A stretch of DNA of 64,000 nucleotides from Gemmataceae bacterium (GTDB lineage Bacteria; Planctomycetota; Planctomycetia; Gemmatales; Gemmataceae), in assembly GCA_025055795.1 (NCBI GenBank), contig JANWVV010000019.1, forward strand, positions 1-64,000, read 5' to 3'. Position 1 is the stretch's first letter. Every line of letters begins with the position of its first letter. The notes under the pieces were generated by a model, which did no database searches, was not told the DNA's origin, and worked only from the letters and a program-made list of their open reading frames with translations. Positions 26,374 to 36,295 of this stretch are shown piece by piece. Made by a program: the position numbers and the translations under genes.

Positions 26374-28566
26374 ATGGTCGGGCATCCAGTGGGGGGGCAG
26401 TGGGGACGATGGGCCGTGCTGGCCACGCTGGTATTAACGGCGGCACCAGCGTACGGCGGCCCAGTTGAGATAGTCGAAGGACTGTTTATCACCGTTCCTA
26501 ACCCGATTACCAGTGAAGCAGTCGAGCGGATCCAGAAGCAGATCGAAAGCCGGGTACATAGCGGGCGGCCTCCGGCCGTGATTGTGTTCGATTTCAATCC
26601 GGATGGCAAAGCGGCCTGGACGGCCAAGCCGGGCGTTTGTAGCGATCTGACCGCACTGATCCGTAGTCTGCGGGGTCGGGTAACCACGGTGGCGTATGTG
26701 CACAACAAGGTGAGCGGCCACACGGTCATGCCGGTGTTGGCCTGTCAGGACATTGTCATGAGCCGGCAAGGGGCATTGGGGGAAATCAGCGGTGAAGGGA
26801 TCGAGCCACCGCGCAACGAATATGAAGGCTACTTCCTGCGGGGCGATCCGCGTTACGGCGAACAGCGGTTTGCCTTGATCCAGAAGATGTACGATCCGCA
26901 GGTGCAGTTGCGGCGCGGGTTTGTACGGGCCCAGCCGAATCAAGTGGTGTTCGTAGATGCCCGTGATCCGAAGGTGGAAAAGTTGTATGTAGGACTAGAG
27001 CCTGTCCCCGGCGTGCCCGACCAGGGAGTCGGTTTATACACTGCAGAAACTGCCCGGCTGGTGGGGTTACGGCGTGGCAGCCTGGCGGAGAGCCGGGCGG
27101 AACTGGCCGAGATGTACGGACTACCGGCGGCTGTGGTCCGTGACGACCCGCTGGCAGGTCGCACCCCCGAAGTATTCAGCTTTGTGCTCCGTGGCGAAGT
27201 AGACGGAGCGATGCGTGAAACGATGAACCGGGTGCTGCGCAACGTGCGTAGCCGGGGCGGCAACGTTCTGATCCTGGAGTTGCATTGCGGCGGCGACGAT
27301 CTGGTTACCGCCCGAGCATTGGCCGATGACCTGCGGGCCGCCCAAGGGGGCGACCAACCGATGCAAATCATTGCCTTCATTCCCGAGTCGGCACCAGGTG
27401 CCGGGACGGTGGTAGCCCTGGGCTGCACCCAGATCGTCATGACCCTGCCCAAAGGGACAGACGGCGAGGAACCTGGCAAACCCGCTGTACTAGGCGATTT
27501 CAGCCGTTACATCGACAACATGCGCCCCGCGGACATTGAGGCCCACCGCCTCAGCCTGCGGGAACTGGCCCGGGCCCAAGGGTATCCGGAAGTCCTGATC
27601 GATGGCATGCTGGATCGTTCAGTGGAGATTGTTCGAGCCGTGCGTAAAGACGATGCTCGCCAACGACGGCTGATGACCCGGGCCGATCTGGAGGCCCACC
27701 AGGCGGAGTGGCAACTGGATAAAGTGATCAAAAACCCGGGCCAGCTTCTGATTCTGGATGCACCGCTGGCTTTGGAAGTGGGTCTGGCCCGCTACACGGT
27801 CCCCGAACCGCACCTGCGCGAGGTGGCGGCCCTGTTCGGCTTCCGGGACGTCCGACCGGCAGACTCCGGCTGGCTCGATCACTTCGCCGAGTTCTTACGC
27901 AAACCGATCGTTACGGTCCTGCTGGTCGTGTTCGGCTTCACCGGTCTGATTCTGGAACTGAAAGCCCCCGGTCTGACCTTCCCAGGAATTATTGCTGCCC
28001 TGTGCTTCATCCTGGTGTTCTGGTCTCAATCGCGCTTCAGTGGTCAGACCTTCGTTTTGGCCTTGATGCTGTTTTTGCTGGGTCTGACGCTGGTCGGCAT
28101 CGAAATCTTTGTCTTACCTGGGTTTGGGGCGCCGGGAATATTCGGTATCCTGGCCATGCTGGCCGGTCTGGCCCTGGTCACGTTCGACCGGGTCCCGGAA
28201 AGCGGTGCCGAATGGAGCCAACTAGGATGGCGGGTCCTACAGTATCTTTTGGCCATGCTGGGGGCCCTGCTGGCAGCCCTACTGATTGCCCGGTTTCTGC
28301 CCAAGGTGCCGTATGCCAACCGCCTGATCCTCGAGGCCCCGGCAGAACAGGGCGAACGGGCCATCGAGTTTTTGCCGGGCGCTGAAGAAGCGGCCCAGTT
28401 GCTTGGAGCCATCGGAACCACCCATACCTCGCTGCGACCGGCTGGCGTCGTCCGCTTTGGGGATAAGTTCGTCGACGTCGTCTCCGACGGCAGCTTTATT
28501 CCCCCTGGTACACGGGTCCAGGTCATCCAGGTGGAGGGAACACGGATTGTCGTAAAGGAAATTTGA
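26374..28566 (+). CDS. Long NfeD-family membrane protein with two ClpP/SppA-like domains
   Basis: This 730-residue protein is an NfeD1-type membrane serine protease homolog, usually co-encoded with flotillin-like FloA. A signal peptide (about residues 1-28, ending AAPAYG) leads into two ClpP/crotonase-like domains. The first has VIVFDFNPDGKAAW and AYVHNKVSGHTVMPVLAC; the second has VLILELHCGGDDLVTAR and IAFIPESAPGAGTVVALGC. Four to five membrane helices follow (about residues 500-650), and a C-terminal OB-fold NfeD domain ends in the IVVKEI strand. Typical NfeD1 proteins are about 430-460 residues with a single protease domain, so this one looks duplicated. The canonical ASAG serine motif is not obvious. 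The ATG at 26374 begins the signal peptide and has GGAGGGG about 11 bases upstream. Confidence 0.82.
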   Translation: MVGHPVGGQWGRWAVLATLVLTAAPAYGGPVEIVEGLFITVPNPITSEAVERIQKQIESRVHSGRPPAVIVFDFNPDGKAAWTAKPGVCSDLTALIRSLRGRVTTVAYVHNKVSGHTVMPVLACQDIVMSRQGALGEISGEGIEPPRNEYEGYFLRGDPRYGEQRFALIQKMYDPQVQLRRGFVRAQPNQVVFVDARDPKVEKLYVGLEPVPGVPDQGVGLYTAETARLVGLRRGSLAESRAELAEMYGLPAAVVRDDPLAGRTPEVFSFVLRGEVDGAMRETMNRVLRNVRSRGGNVLILELHCGGDDLVTARALADDLRAAQGGDQPMQIIAFIPESAPGAGTVVALGCTQIVMTLPKGTDGEEPGKPAVLGDFSRYIDNMRPADIEAHRLSLRELARAQGYPEVLIDGMLDRSVEIVRAVRKDDARQRRLMTRADLEAHQAEWQLDKVIKNPGQLLILDAPLALEVGLARYTVPEPHLREVAALFGFRDVRPADSGWLDHFAEFLRKPIVTVLLVVFGFTGLILELKAPGLTFPGIIAALCFILVFWSQSRFSGQTFVLALMLFLLGLTLVGIEIFVLPGFGAPGIFGILAMLAGLALVTFDRVPESGAEWSQLGWRVLQYLLAMLGALLAALLIARFLPKVPYANRLILEAPAEQGERAIEFLPGAEEAAQLLGAIGTTHTSLRPAGVVRFGDKFVDVVSDGSFIPPGTRVQVIQVEGTRIVVKEI

Positions 28567-28642
28567 GCGGATTGCGGGGAAGGCCACCGGTCCAGGCACT
28601 CGCCCAGCGCTGTCCGCCTCATACGCCCGCTCTCACACCGAC

Positions 28643-29287
28643 ATGGACTACCTTACGCTTGCCCTGGTCCTGTTCAGCGTCGGCTTGGTCCTGCTGGTAG
28701 CGGAAATTTTCCTGCCCAGCGGCGGAGTGCTGGTTGTTGTGTCCTTGCTAGCTTTTGCTGGGGGAGTAGGCGTCATTCTGTCGCAAGGGACGACATTGGA
28801 AGCAGTAATTGCCATCACGGCACTGTCGTTGGGCTTGCCGACCGCTTTTTACTTTATCGTGGCCGCCTGGCGGCGGATGGCCATCGGTATGGTCTCGCCC
28901 GACACCGCCACTGCCCCCAGCACCATCCCGGCCATCCTCGAATTGGAAAACCTGAAAAACCGCGTCGGCAAGACGGTCTCGCCGATGCGTCCCTCCGGCA
29001 TCGTCGACTTCGACGGCAAGCGGGTCGACGCCCTGACCGAAGGGGAAATGCTTGAAGCCGGGATATGGGTCCGGTGCATTGACGTCAAGCCGGGGCGTGT
29101 CATAGTCCGTAAACTGGAGGCGTCGCCGGAACTCGACGAAATCCAGCTCTCCAGTAGCTCTTCCACCCCTACGTCCCCCTCTTCCACTCCTGCCGGACTG
29201 CGTCCCAGTGAAAGCTCCTTAAGGGACACTCCCCCGGCCACGCCGGCCCCGGGCCAGGACCAGGACCTGGATCTGGACCTGCGTTAA
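28643..29287 (+). CDS. Short NfeD-family membrane protein
   Basis: This 214-residue protein has two or three N-terminal membrane helices (LALVLFSVGLVLLVAEIFLP, VLVVVSLLAFAGGVGVIL, and a third segment to about residue 75). The cytoplasmic domain contains VGKTVSPMRPSGIVDFDG and VRCIDVKPGRVIVRKLE, the OB-fold of NfeD proteins. The tail of about 50 residues is Ser/Thr/Pro-rich and looks disordered. It is 76 bases after the long NfeD gene and 187 bases before floA. NfeD OB domains are thought to bind flotillin-type scaffold proteins in membrane microdomains, which fits the neighbourhood. Confidence 0.85.
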   Translation: MDYLTLALVLFSVGLVLLVAEIFLPSGGVLVVVSLLAFAGGVGVILSQGTTLEAVIAITALSLGLPTAFYFIVAAWRRMAIGMVSPDTATAPSTIPAILELENLKNRVGKTVSPMRPSGIVDFDGKRVDALTEGEMLEAGIWVRCIDVKPGRVIVRKLEASPELDEIQLSSSSSTPTSPSSTPAGLRPSESSLRDTPPATPAPGQDQDLDLDLR

Positions 29288-29474
29288 ATTCCCGCGGAAC
29301 CAAAAACAATGGCGAAACTTGAACCTTTCCTGTATAAATTTAACAGTGCTGTTTCCCGACTCTGGGCACGGTTCGTGGGACGGGCAGCCCGCGACGCACG
29401 ATCCGTATAATCCGGCATAAGTCCGTCTGCAGGGCTGACTGGACATTCTCTGACCCCTCTGGTTGCAGGACACG

Positions 29475-30563
29475 ATGACCATGAACGTACACACCTTTCT
29501 CCTGCTGGCACAGCAGAAAGGCGGTGGTGAAGGAGTCAGCCAGGGCAACATGATCCTGATTGTGCTGGCTTTCATAGCCGTCCTGATCATCCTCGTCTTT
29601 CTGTTTGTGTTTTTCAGTTTCATCCGCCTGTGGATCCAGGCGTTGCTGACCAAGGCCGACATCGGCATGGGCACGCTCATCGGCATGAAGCTGCGTAACG
29701 TCGACTATGCCATGATCGTGCGTCAAAAGATCGCCCTGGTGCAGGCCGGTGTCAAGGTAACCACGCAGGACCTGGAGTCGCACTATTTGGCTCGTGGCAA
29801 CGTACCCAAAACGGCCACGGCCGTGATCGCGGCCCACAAAGCAGGACTGGAACTCCCCTGGAAGACGGCGGCCGCCATCGACCTGGCTGGCCGGGACATC
29901 CTGGAAGCCGTCCGTACCAGTGTCAACCCCAAGGTCATCGACTGCCCCGACCCGTCGAAAGGCAAGCAATTTCTGGACGCCGTGTGCAAAAACGGTATTC
30001 AGTTGCTAGCCAAGGCCCGGGTGACGGTGCGGACAAAGCTGGAACGCCTGGTCGGCGGTGCCACCGAAGAAACGATCATCGCCCGCGTGGGTGAAGGTAT
30101 CGTCAAGGCGATCGGCTCGGCCGATGATCACCGTCAGGTGCTGGCTAATCCGGGCATGATCTCGCAAACCGTGCTGCATAACGCTCTGGATGCTCAGACC
30201 GCTTTCGAAATTGTCTCGATTGACATTGCTCACATTGAGGTGGGGGAGAACATCGGGGCCAAGCTGCAAGCGGATCAGGCCGCCGCCGACTTGCGGGTGG
30301 CCCAGGCCGAGGCCGAAAAACGCCGGGCAGCGGCCGTGGCCCGGGAACAGGAAATGCGTGCCCTGGTCGAAGAAAACCGGGCCAAAGTCGTGGAAGCTGA
30401 AGCGCTCATCCCCAAGGCCATCGCCGAAGCCTTCCTCCGGGGCCACCTCGGCGTCATGGATTACTACGCCTTGCGGAACCTGCAATCGGATACGGCCATG
30501 CGTAACAACATTGCCGCCATGACCGGCGGCGGCAGTGAGGCAACCCCGGGACGGGCTAGCTGA
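29475..30563 (+). CDS. floA: Flotillin-like protein FloA
   Basis: FloA (362 residues; the UPF0365/YqfA family is normally about 330) scaffolds functional membrane microdomains. After a short N-terminal segment there is a membrane helix ([20 protein letters not shown], about residues 27-46). Then come the family-typical [21 protein letters not shown], the [16 protein letters not shown] segment, [20 protein letters not shown], and a Glu/Ala-rich coiled coil with [21 protein letters not shown] at 29475 follows AGGA by about five bases; a TTG four codons upstream is less likely. The NfeD-NfeD-FloA order parallels the yqeZ-yqfA arrangement of Bacillus. Confidence 0.95.
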   Translation: MTMNVHTFLLLAQQKGGGEGVSQGNMILIVLAFIAVLIILVFLFVFFSFIRLWIQALLTKADIGMGTLIGMKLRNVDYAMIVRQKIALVQAGVKVTTQDLESHYLARGNVPKTATAVIAAHKAGLELPWKTAAAIDLAGRDILEAVRTSVNPKVIDCPDPSKGKQFLDAVCKNGIQLLAKARVTVRTKLERLVGGATEETIIARVGEGIVKAIGSADDHRQVLANPGMISQTVLHNALDAQTAFEIVSIDIAHIEVGENIGAKLQADQAAADLRVAQAEAEKRRAAAVAREQEMRALVEENRAKVVEAEALIPKAIAEAFLRGHLGVMDYYALRNLQSDTAMRNNIAAMTGGGSEATPGRAS

Positions 30564-30617
30564 ACTTGCCTACCCCCTGTCCGCCCCCGACCCTCCCCCA
30601 CGGGTAGGTACATGAGC

Positions 30618-30667
30618 ACACCCGATAACCGACCCACGTTGGCCATCGCTTTAGAGTTATCGGGTGT
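30618..30667. repeat. Perfect 12-base inverted repeat after floA
   Basis: ACACCCGATAAC (30618-30629) and its exact complement GTTATCGGGTGT (30656-30667) flank a 26-base loop, 55 bases after the floA stop. No T-run follows, so it is not a standard terminator. It may act as an attenuator or mRNA end structure between floA and the downstream gene. Confidence 0.6.
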
Positions 30668-30809
30668 CTGACACAAGGTGGAACAACGGGCAAACCGGCC
30701 GGAATTCGCACAGCGAACCTGAGGTAACTCCAGTCAGTGGCGGATCGGCTATGACCGGTCAAGCGCCGGTGTCCGGCAATGGTTTCAACCCCTGCACCAG
30801 GGAGGCATC

Positions 30810-31508
30810 ATGGGACCACTGTTTTGGATTATCGTGGGCATTATCGTCCTCTCGTCGGTGGTGGGGATGATTGCCCGGGCGTTGAGCAACTTTCAGGAAC
30901 AGCAGCAACAGCAGCAATTGGCGCGGCAACGGGCGGCCGGCCGACCGCGTGCGGAAGCCCCAGACGCAGAGGCGGACAACCGTGGCAATGCGCAAAAGGA
31001 GATGGAACGCTTTCTGGCCGAGTTGGATCGTTTGCGGCGGAAAAGCCAGGCAGCACGGGAAGCACCGCCAACCTCGCCGTCGGCCCCGGCTGTGCCGGTA
31101 ATTCAACCGGTCAAGCGTCCGGTCCGCCCGCGGGTGGTGGTAGCGGAGCCAGCACCTCCCCCTCCGGCGACGCCTCGGCCGGTTCCGCTTCCCGAAGTAC
31201 CGGTGCCGGAGCCCTTTGCGTCCCGGCCGGCTCCACCGCCTCCGCCGCCCCCGCCGCCGCCGCCGGTTCAGACACCGCCGCCCTATGCCGTTGTACCACC
31301 GCCTCCTAGTCCGGCCCCGCCTCCCGAAGCACCCGCCCCACCACCACGCTATACTACCCCCCGCCCGCGTCCGGTTCCCAAAAACCCCTTGGCGAAAAAC
31401 CTGGCCACCCTGCTATCTACCGGCCAGGGATTGGCCCTGGCCGTCATCCTCCAGGAAGTTCTGGGGCCACCCAAGTGCCGGCGACCCAGCCGATTACCCC
31501 GTCTCTGA
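30810..31508 (+). CDS. Membrane-anchored poly-proline protein next to floA
   Basis: I do not recognise a named family for this 232-residue protein. It has an N-terminal membrane helix (FWIIVGIIVLSSVVGMIARA, residues about 5-24), a Gln-rich and charged helical stretch, and a long Pro-rich region with an 11-proline run. The conserved-looking C terminus is LATLLSTGQGLALAVILQEV followed by LGPPKCRRP. GGGAGG precedes the ATG. It lies downstream of the NfeD-FloA genes on the same strand, so it may be a microdomain-associated protein; the position is the only evidence. The Pro-rich region could bind SH3-like or WW-like partners, but none is known here. Confidence 0.7.
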   Translation: MGPLFWIIVGIIVLSSVVGMIARALSNFQEQQQQQQLARQRAAGRPRAEAPDAEADNRGNAQKEMERFLAELDRLRRKSQAAREAPPTSPSAPAVPVIQPVKRPVRPRVVVAEPAPPPPATPRPVPLPEVPVPEPFASRPAPPPPPPPPPPPVQTPPPYAVVPPPPSPAPPPEAPAPPPRYTTPRPRPVPKNPLAKNLATLLSTGQGLALAVILQEVLGPPKCRRPSRLPRL

Positions 31509-31718
31509 TCTGCTCGCGGCTGGCTACTTCCTCAACTCAATCGCCTTCCCTCCGGGCGAGCTGATCTGCCTGTACCGCCCTAACCTGTCAACCGCCACAT
31601 ACCTGCCGTCAGCCAGAAGATGGTATGCCGGGCTGACGCGATTGGCCTTGAGTACCTTCACGAAAAGCCAAGCCCTCCTGATGTTTGCTGGAGGGAGGGC
31701 GTCCAAGGGGACTGAATT

Positions 31719-32954
31719 TCAAGCAAACTGCAGTTGCAACCCGGAGAGACGACGGACGGTTTCGGCCATCAAGGCGTCCTCGGCAGCTTCGTCGGCCGCT
31801 GGATAGGTCACGGAAAAGCGGAGGTAGGGTCCGGCATCGTCCCAGGGCACCGTACAGATGCTTTGCTCGTGGATGAGGTAATGCGCAGCTTCTTCAGCAG
31901 TAGCGAAGCGACGGGAACCCGCAGCTAGCGGTGCGCGGGTGTACAGAAAGTAGGTGCCGCCGGGCATCTGGCAGCGGAAGCCCACCTGCCGTAAAGCGGC
32001 GACGAGTTTTTCCAGGCGGCGGCGATACTTGGCCCGGATCCGCTGCGGAATGTCCGGTGTCCGCAACGCCAGGGCCGCAGCCTGTTGAATTGCCATGAAC
32101 TGGCCACTGTCGGTATTGTCCTTCACGTCGGCATATGCTTGAACGATCTTGGGATGGCCCGCGACAAAGCCGAGTCGCCAGCCGATCATGTCGAAGCCTT
32201 TGGACATCGAGTGGACTTCCACTCCTACCTCCTTGGCTCCGTCCACCTGCAGGAAGCTGAACGGTTCTCCCTGATAAGTCAACAGAATGTGAGCAGCGTC
32301 CTGGATGATCACAATGCGGTGGCGATGGGCAAACTCGATGACCCGCTGGTAGAATTCACGGGTCGCCACGGCACCTGTCGGACTATTAGGATAATTCAGA
32401 ACCAGCAGTTTGGCCCGGCGGAGCACCTCGCCCGGAATACTTTCCAGATCGGGATAAAAGCCGTTTTCTTCGCGTAGTGGCAAGCGATAGACCTCACCTC
32501 CCAGATACCGCGTCCAGGTACCGGCTACCGGATACCCCGGCACGGTCATCAGCGTGACATCGCCTGGATTGATGAAACAGGCGGGCAACAGAGCATACGC
32601 CGGTTTGGACCCGATGCAATGGCAGATTTCCGTAGCCGGATCCAGCTGGACGCCGAATTGCCGGTACATGAATTCGGCGGCGGCCTCCCGGTATGCCATG
32701 ATACCGTTGTCGGCGTAGCCACGGTTTTCCAGTTTGTTGGCTTCGCGGGCCAGGGATTCGCGGATGCGTTGGTCGGCCATGTCGTCGTTTTCGCCGATGC
32801 CGAAATCCAGCAACGGCCGCTCCGGATGCTCCGCCAGCACCTTCCGCTTGGCCCGCTTGATCTTTTCGAACTTATAGATCTCTGTTCCCTTGCCGTAGTT
32901 GGCACCGCCAATCCGTTCCGCGAATAGGTCCTGGAACCAGGGGTCTGCAGCCAT
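31719..32954 (-). CDS. dapL: LL-diaminopimelate aminotransferase
   Basis: DapL (411 residues, the usual length) transfers an amino group from glutamate to tetrahydrodipicolinate, giving LL-diaminopimelate in one step. It is a PLP-dependent fold-I enzyme. The N terminus FAERIGGANYGKGTEIYKFE and the segment LLDFGIGENDDMAD are typical of DapL. The PLP lysine is in VHSMSKGFDMIGWRLGF, preceded by VLNYPNSPTGA and IIQDAAHI. The ATG at 32954 has GAGGGAA upstream and fits the family start; an ATG at 32969 is also possible. dapB lies elsewhere in the window, supporting a DapL-type lysine and peptidoglycan precursor pathway. Confidence 0.94.
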   Translation of the reverse strand: MAADPWFQDLFAERIGGANYGKGTEIYKFEKIKRAKRKVLAEHPERPLLDFGIGENDDMADQRIRESLAREANKLENRGYADNGIMAYREAAAEFMYRQFGVQLDPATEICHCIGSKPAYALLPACFINPGDVTLMTVPGYPVAGTWTRYLGGEVYRLPLREENGFYPDLESIPGEVLRRAKLLVLNYPNSPTGAVATREFYQRVIEFAHRHRIVIIQDAAHILLTYQGEPFSFLQVDGAKEVGVEVHSMSKGFDMIGWRLGFVAGHPKIVQAYADVKDNTDSGQFMAIQQAAALALRTPDIPQRIRAKYRRRLEKLVAALRQVGFRCQMPGGTYFLYTRAPLAAGSRRFATAEEAAHYLIHEQSICTVPWDDAGPYLRFSVTYPAADEAAEDALMAETVRRLSGLQLQFA

Positions 32955-33529
32955 GGCCCGTTCCCTCATCGTCTGGTCCTGATAATCCTGCCTGCTACAG
33001 GACAGCCTACCTGCGCGGTGGGTCCGGAGTACTTTTTGCCTATTCGTTTGGGCAAGTTGACGGCTGATTGCCGGCACCGTTGTCTGCCGTTGGCTGCCGA
33101 ATCGTCTCCGGAACACTGAACCACCTCAACTGTTGTCAGGAGCAGTTGTTGTAGGGAATTGCTGGAGGCTGTTTCCAGTAGCACCCTTGCTAGGGGGGCA
33201 ATTGTACTAGAGAGACACCGCGGGACTTCCGTTCAACGGCATCGTCCGAGTGCTGACAACAATCCAAGGTAAGGAAACTTTGAGCATTCCCCTGCGGGGA
33301 ACAAGTGGGTGTGTAGGGTGTCGTTGGTAGTGACCGGGGCTGGGATTGGTTCCATCAAGCAGCTTGTACCAACTCAGCCCGGCCAGAGCCGTCGCCAAGG
33401 CGTTTTGTCTTACAGGCATAAAAAAGCCACACCGGCGGGACAAGGGAAGGGTCAACACGGGACCGGTTACAGGTGGCCGTCGAGGGCCTTGCGCCCTCTG
33501 AGCATGTGCCACGAACAGGAGCGACAGAC
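32955..33529. other. Divergent intergenic region, no gene seen
   Basis: About 575 bases between the divergent dapL and transporter genes. The transporter frame is open back to a GTG at 33473, but the added residues are not conserved. No RNA gene or strong hairpin was seen; promoters in both directions are expected. Confidence 0.4.
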
Positions 33530-34849
33530 GTGGCCCCAGATGGACAGGGCACAGGAGCGTTAATCTCAGGTCGGCCGAAGTGGTGGATTCCCTGGCAACT
33601 GGCGGGGATGATGTTTTTGCAGTATTTCGGTTTGGGGGCGTGGGTGGTCCCTTTGACCCGCTATCTGCAGGCTCCGGTCAGCGAGGGGGGTTTGGGCTTT
33701 GTTCCTTTGCAGGTAGCGTGGATTTACAGCACCTTTGCCTTCGGAGCCTTTGTTGCTCCTGTGCTGGTGGGGCCTCTGGCCGATCGCTGGTTTGCCGTGG
33801 AACGGGTCATCGCCGCCACCCATGCACTAATGGCCCTGCTGATGGCCCTGGCCGCCTGGGCGTGTCACTCACCCCTGACCGGCCCGCAAGAGACCTTTGC
33901 CCTCCTGTTTGTCAGCTTGTTAGGTTATGCCATTGGTTGCCAGATCACCCTGACATTAACCAACGTCATCAGTTTCCGCAATCTGGACGATCGGATCGGT
34001 GCATTCTGGTATGTGCGTCTGACCGGCACATTCGGCTGGATTGTCTCCGGCTGGGTGATTGGCTGGCTATTGGAGCCGGTATCGGTTCAGCCATTGGTGA
34101 TCGCCGCTTTAGCGTCTGCGTTTTTGGCGGTTTTTGCGCCTACCCTTCCGCACACGCCGCCCAAAGGGTATGGCCGGCCGATCCGCGAAGTGCTCGGGCT
34201 GCCGGCGGTCCGACTTTTAACACAACGTTCCTTCCTGGTTTTTGCTGTGGTCCTGTTCGTCGGCGGAGCGATGAACCAATTTTATACCGTTTTCACCTCG
34301 CGGTACCTGGCGGACCTGGGGGTACAGGTCCCAAGCGGACCACTGGGTCGCTTGACCCCTGAACTGATTATGACCTTGGCCCAATGGTGCGAAATGGCAT
34401 GCATGGCTACGACCCCTTGGCTTTTGCGGCAGATGGGTCTGAAAAGCGTCATGGTCCTGGGCCTGTTCGGCTGGGTGCTCCGCAACGCTGCCCTTTACAG
34501 CGGCTGGCCGTCGCTTATCGTTGCCATCGCCCTACCGATGCACGGCTGGAGCTATGCCTTTTATACTCTGGTGGGGATGCACTACGTGGATCGGGCCGCT
34601 CCGCCACACCTGCGTGCGGGGGCCCAGGCCTTGGTCACCTTCCTGGCCCACGGACCAGCCATTTTGTGCGGCAACCTGCTAGCCGGCTGGATTGTCGCCC
34701 TGCACCGCCAGGACAGCTGGACCGATTGGCCCGCTGTCTGGCGGTGGCCCCTGGTTGCTTACCTGACCATCCTGCTACTGTTTGCTATCTTGTTTCGTCC
34801 TGAACGTGACCATAAGGTGACCGCAACTGCCTCTGGGTCGACCCCCTGA
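33530..34849 (+). CDS. MFS transporter, NupG-like nucleoside:proton symporter family
   Basis: This 439-residue protein has 12 predicted membrane helices and resembles the NupG/XapB nucleoside symporter branch of the major facilitator superfamily. Typical features are the first helix WQLAGMMFLQYFGLGAWVVP, the loop FVAPVLVGPLADRWFAVERV with the MFS motif between helices 2 and 3, and the late segment LPMHGWSYAFYTLVGMHYVD that precedes RAGAQALVTFLAHGPAILCG. The GTG at 33530 is used because AGGAG lies eight bases upstream; no ATG is present near the start. It probably imports nucleosides or related compounds using the proton gradient. Substrate is inferred from the family only. Confidence 0.85.
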   Translation: MAPDGQGTGALISGRPKWWIPWQLAGMMFLQYFGLGAWVVPLTRYLQAPVSEGGLGFVPLQVAWIYSTFAFGAFVAPVLVGPLADRWFAVERVIAATHALMALLMALAAWACHSPLTGPQETFALLFVSLLGYAIGCQITLTLTNVISFRNLDDRIGAFWYVRLTGTFGWIVSGWVIGWLLEPVSVQPLVIAALASAFLAVFAPTLPHTPPKGYGRPIREVLGLPAVRLLTQRSFLVFAVVLFVGGAMNQFYTVFTSRYLADLGVQVPSGPLGRLTPELIMTLAQWCEMACMATTPWLLRQMGLKSVMVLGLFGWVLRNAALYSGWPSLIVAIALPMHGWSYAFYTLVGMHYVDRAAPPHLRAGAQALVTFLAHGPAILCGNLLAGWIVALHRQDSWTDWPAVWRWPLVAYLTILLLFAILFRPERDHKVTATASGSTP

Positions 34850-34897
34850 ACCAGCCAGCGGGCCGCCGATACCCCTTTTTGCGCGAGCAAACCCACC

Positions 34898-36295
34898 ATG
34901 GCCACCTTCTTCCACTACAAAACCATCGCCGATCTGGAAGCTGAAAATACGCGGTTAGGCATCGACCTGCGCTTTACTTTGGATTTGACACCGCTGTGGC
35001 AACCGCTGGAGATCGCCGGCCGACGCGTAGGTAACCGCTGGTGCATCCATCCCATGGAGGGGTGTGATGGCGAGCCGGACGGTCGGCCGGGCGAGCTGAC
35101 CTACCGCCGCTATCAACGGTTCGGGGGCGGTGGGGCCAAACTCATCTGGGGCGAAGCCTGTGCCGTGGTCCCGGAAGCTCGGGCCACCCCTCGGCAACTC
35201 TGGCTCAACGACCGGACCGTCGACAGCTTTGCTCGCCTGGTGGAGGTCTGTCGTCAAGCCCATCGTCAGGCTGGCGAGGACGACGCTGACCTGCTCATCG
35301 GCCTGCAACTGACTCATTCCGGCCGCTACAGTTACCCCCGTCCTTTACTGGCCACTTATGACCCGTTGCTGGTCGGTCGCCATGGCGTTACGGCCAACAC
35401 GCCACTGCTCAGCGACGAGGAGCTACTCCGTCTGGTCGACGCCTATGCCACGGCCGCACGGCTAGCCGTCCGAGCGGGTTTCGATTTCATCGACGTCAAA
35501 CAGTGTCACCGCTATCTGTTCAGCGAGCTTCTGGGAGCACGCAACCGGCCTGGTCCCTTCGGGGGGTCACTGGAAAATCGCACCCATTTGATCCGTCTGG
35601 TTCTGCAGGCGGTCCAGGCCGTGCTGCCCCGTCATGTACTGCTAGCAACCCGTCTCAACGTTTACGACGGCATCCCCTACCAGGCCGATGGCCTGCCCGT
35701 TCCGTTCACGCCCCCTCTGGTCAACGGCTGGGGCATGAACCTGAACGACCCGTTCCAGCCGGACCTGGATGAACCCCTCCGCTGGATTGCCCAAATGCGT
35801 CAACTAGGCGTGGTCCTGGTCAACGTTAGCATGGGCAATCCGTATGCGCAGCCTCACATCGGCCGACCGTTTGAGTATCCACCACCGGATGGTTATCCGG
35901 CCCCAGAGCATCCCCTCCAGGGGGTGTACCGTCATTTCGCCCTCACCGCTATGGTCCAACAGAACTTTCCCGATTTGGCCGTTGTGGGTACTGGTTATAG
36001 CTATCTGCAGGAGTTTTTCCCCTATGCCGGGGCTGCCAACATACGCGATGGCCGCGTCACTTGCGTCGGGTTGGGTCGGCTTTCCTTAGCCCAGCCGGAC
36101 TGGGTGCGTCAGTTACGGGAGCACGGCCGGCTCGACCGCAAGCGGATTTGCCGTACCTTCAGCTATTGCACCGCCCTGATGCGGGCCAAACAGCACCCCT
36201 TGGGCCAGTTCCCCACAGGTTGCCCCCCTTTCGATAAAGAAGTGTATGGCCCGATCTGGAAAGAGGTTCAATCCCTGCAACCTCCCCGCAAATGA
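34898..36295 (+). CDS. NADH:flavin oxidoreductase, old yellow enzyme-type
   Basis: This 465-residue TIM-barrel flavoprotein belongs to the old yellow enzyme family. After a start with LTPLWQPLEIAGRRVGNRW, it has HPMEGCDGEPDGRPGELT, the FMN and substrate region LIGLQLTHSGRYSYPRP and the family segment FDFIDVKQCHRYLFSELLGA. The signature NRPGPFGGSLENRTHLIR and the C-terminal phosphate-binding region around VVGTGYSYLQEFFPYA follow. Such enzymes reduce activated C=C bonds or demethylate and degrade substrates with NAD(P)H. It has no C-terminal iron-sulfur/FAD extension of the 2,4-dienoyl-CoA reductase type. It starts 49 bases after the transporter, so the two may be co-transcribed. The natural substrate is unknown. 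Confidence 0.88.
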   Translation: MATFFHYKTIADLEAENTRLGIDLRFTLDLTPLWQPLEIAGRRVGNRWCIHPMEGCDGEPDGRPGELTYRRYQRFGGGGAKLIWGEACAVVPEARATPRQLWLNDRTVDSFARLVEVCRQAHRQAGEDDADLLIGLQLTHSGRYSYPRPLLATYDPLLVGRHGVTANTPLLSDEELLRLVDAYATAARLAVRAGFDFIDVKQCHRYLFSELLGARNRPGPFGGSLENRTHLIRLVLQAVQAVLPRHVLLATRLNVYDGIPYQADGLPVPFTPPLVNGWGMNLNDPFQPDLDEPLRWIAQMRQLGVVLVNVSMGNPYAQPHIGRPFEYPPPDGYPAPEHPLQGVYRHFALTAMVQQNFPDLAVVGTGYSYLQEFFPYAGAANIRDGRVTCVGLGRLSLAQPDWVRQLREHGRLDRKRICRTFSYCTALMRAKQHPLGQFPTGCPPFDKEVYGPIWKEVQSLQPPRK

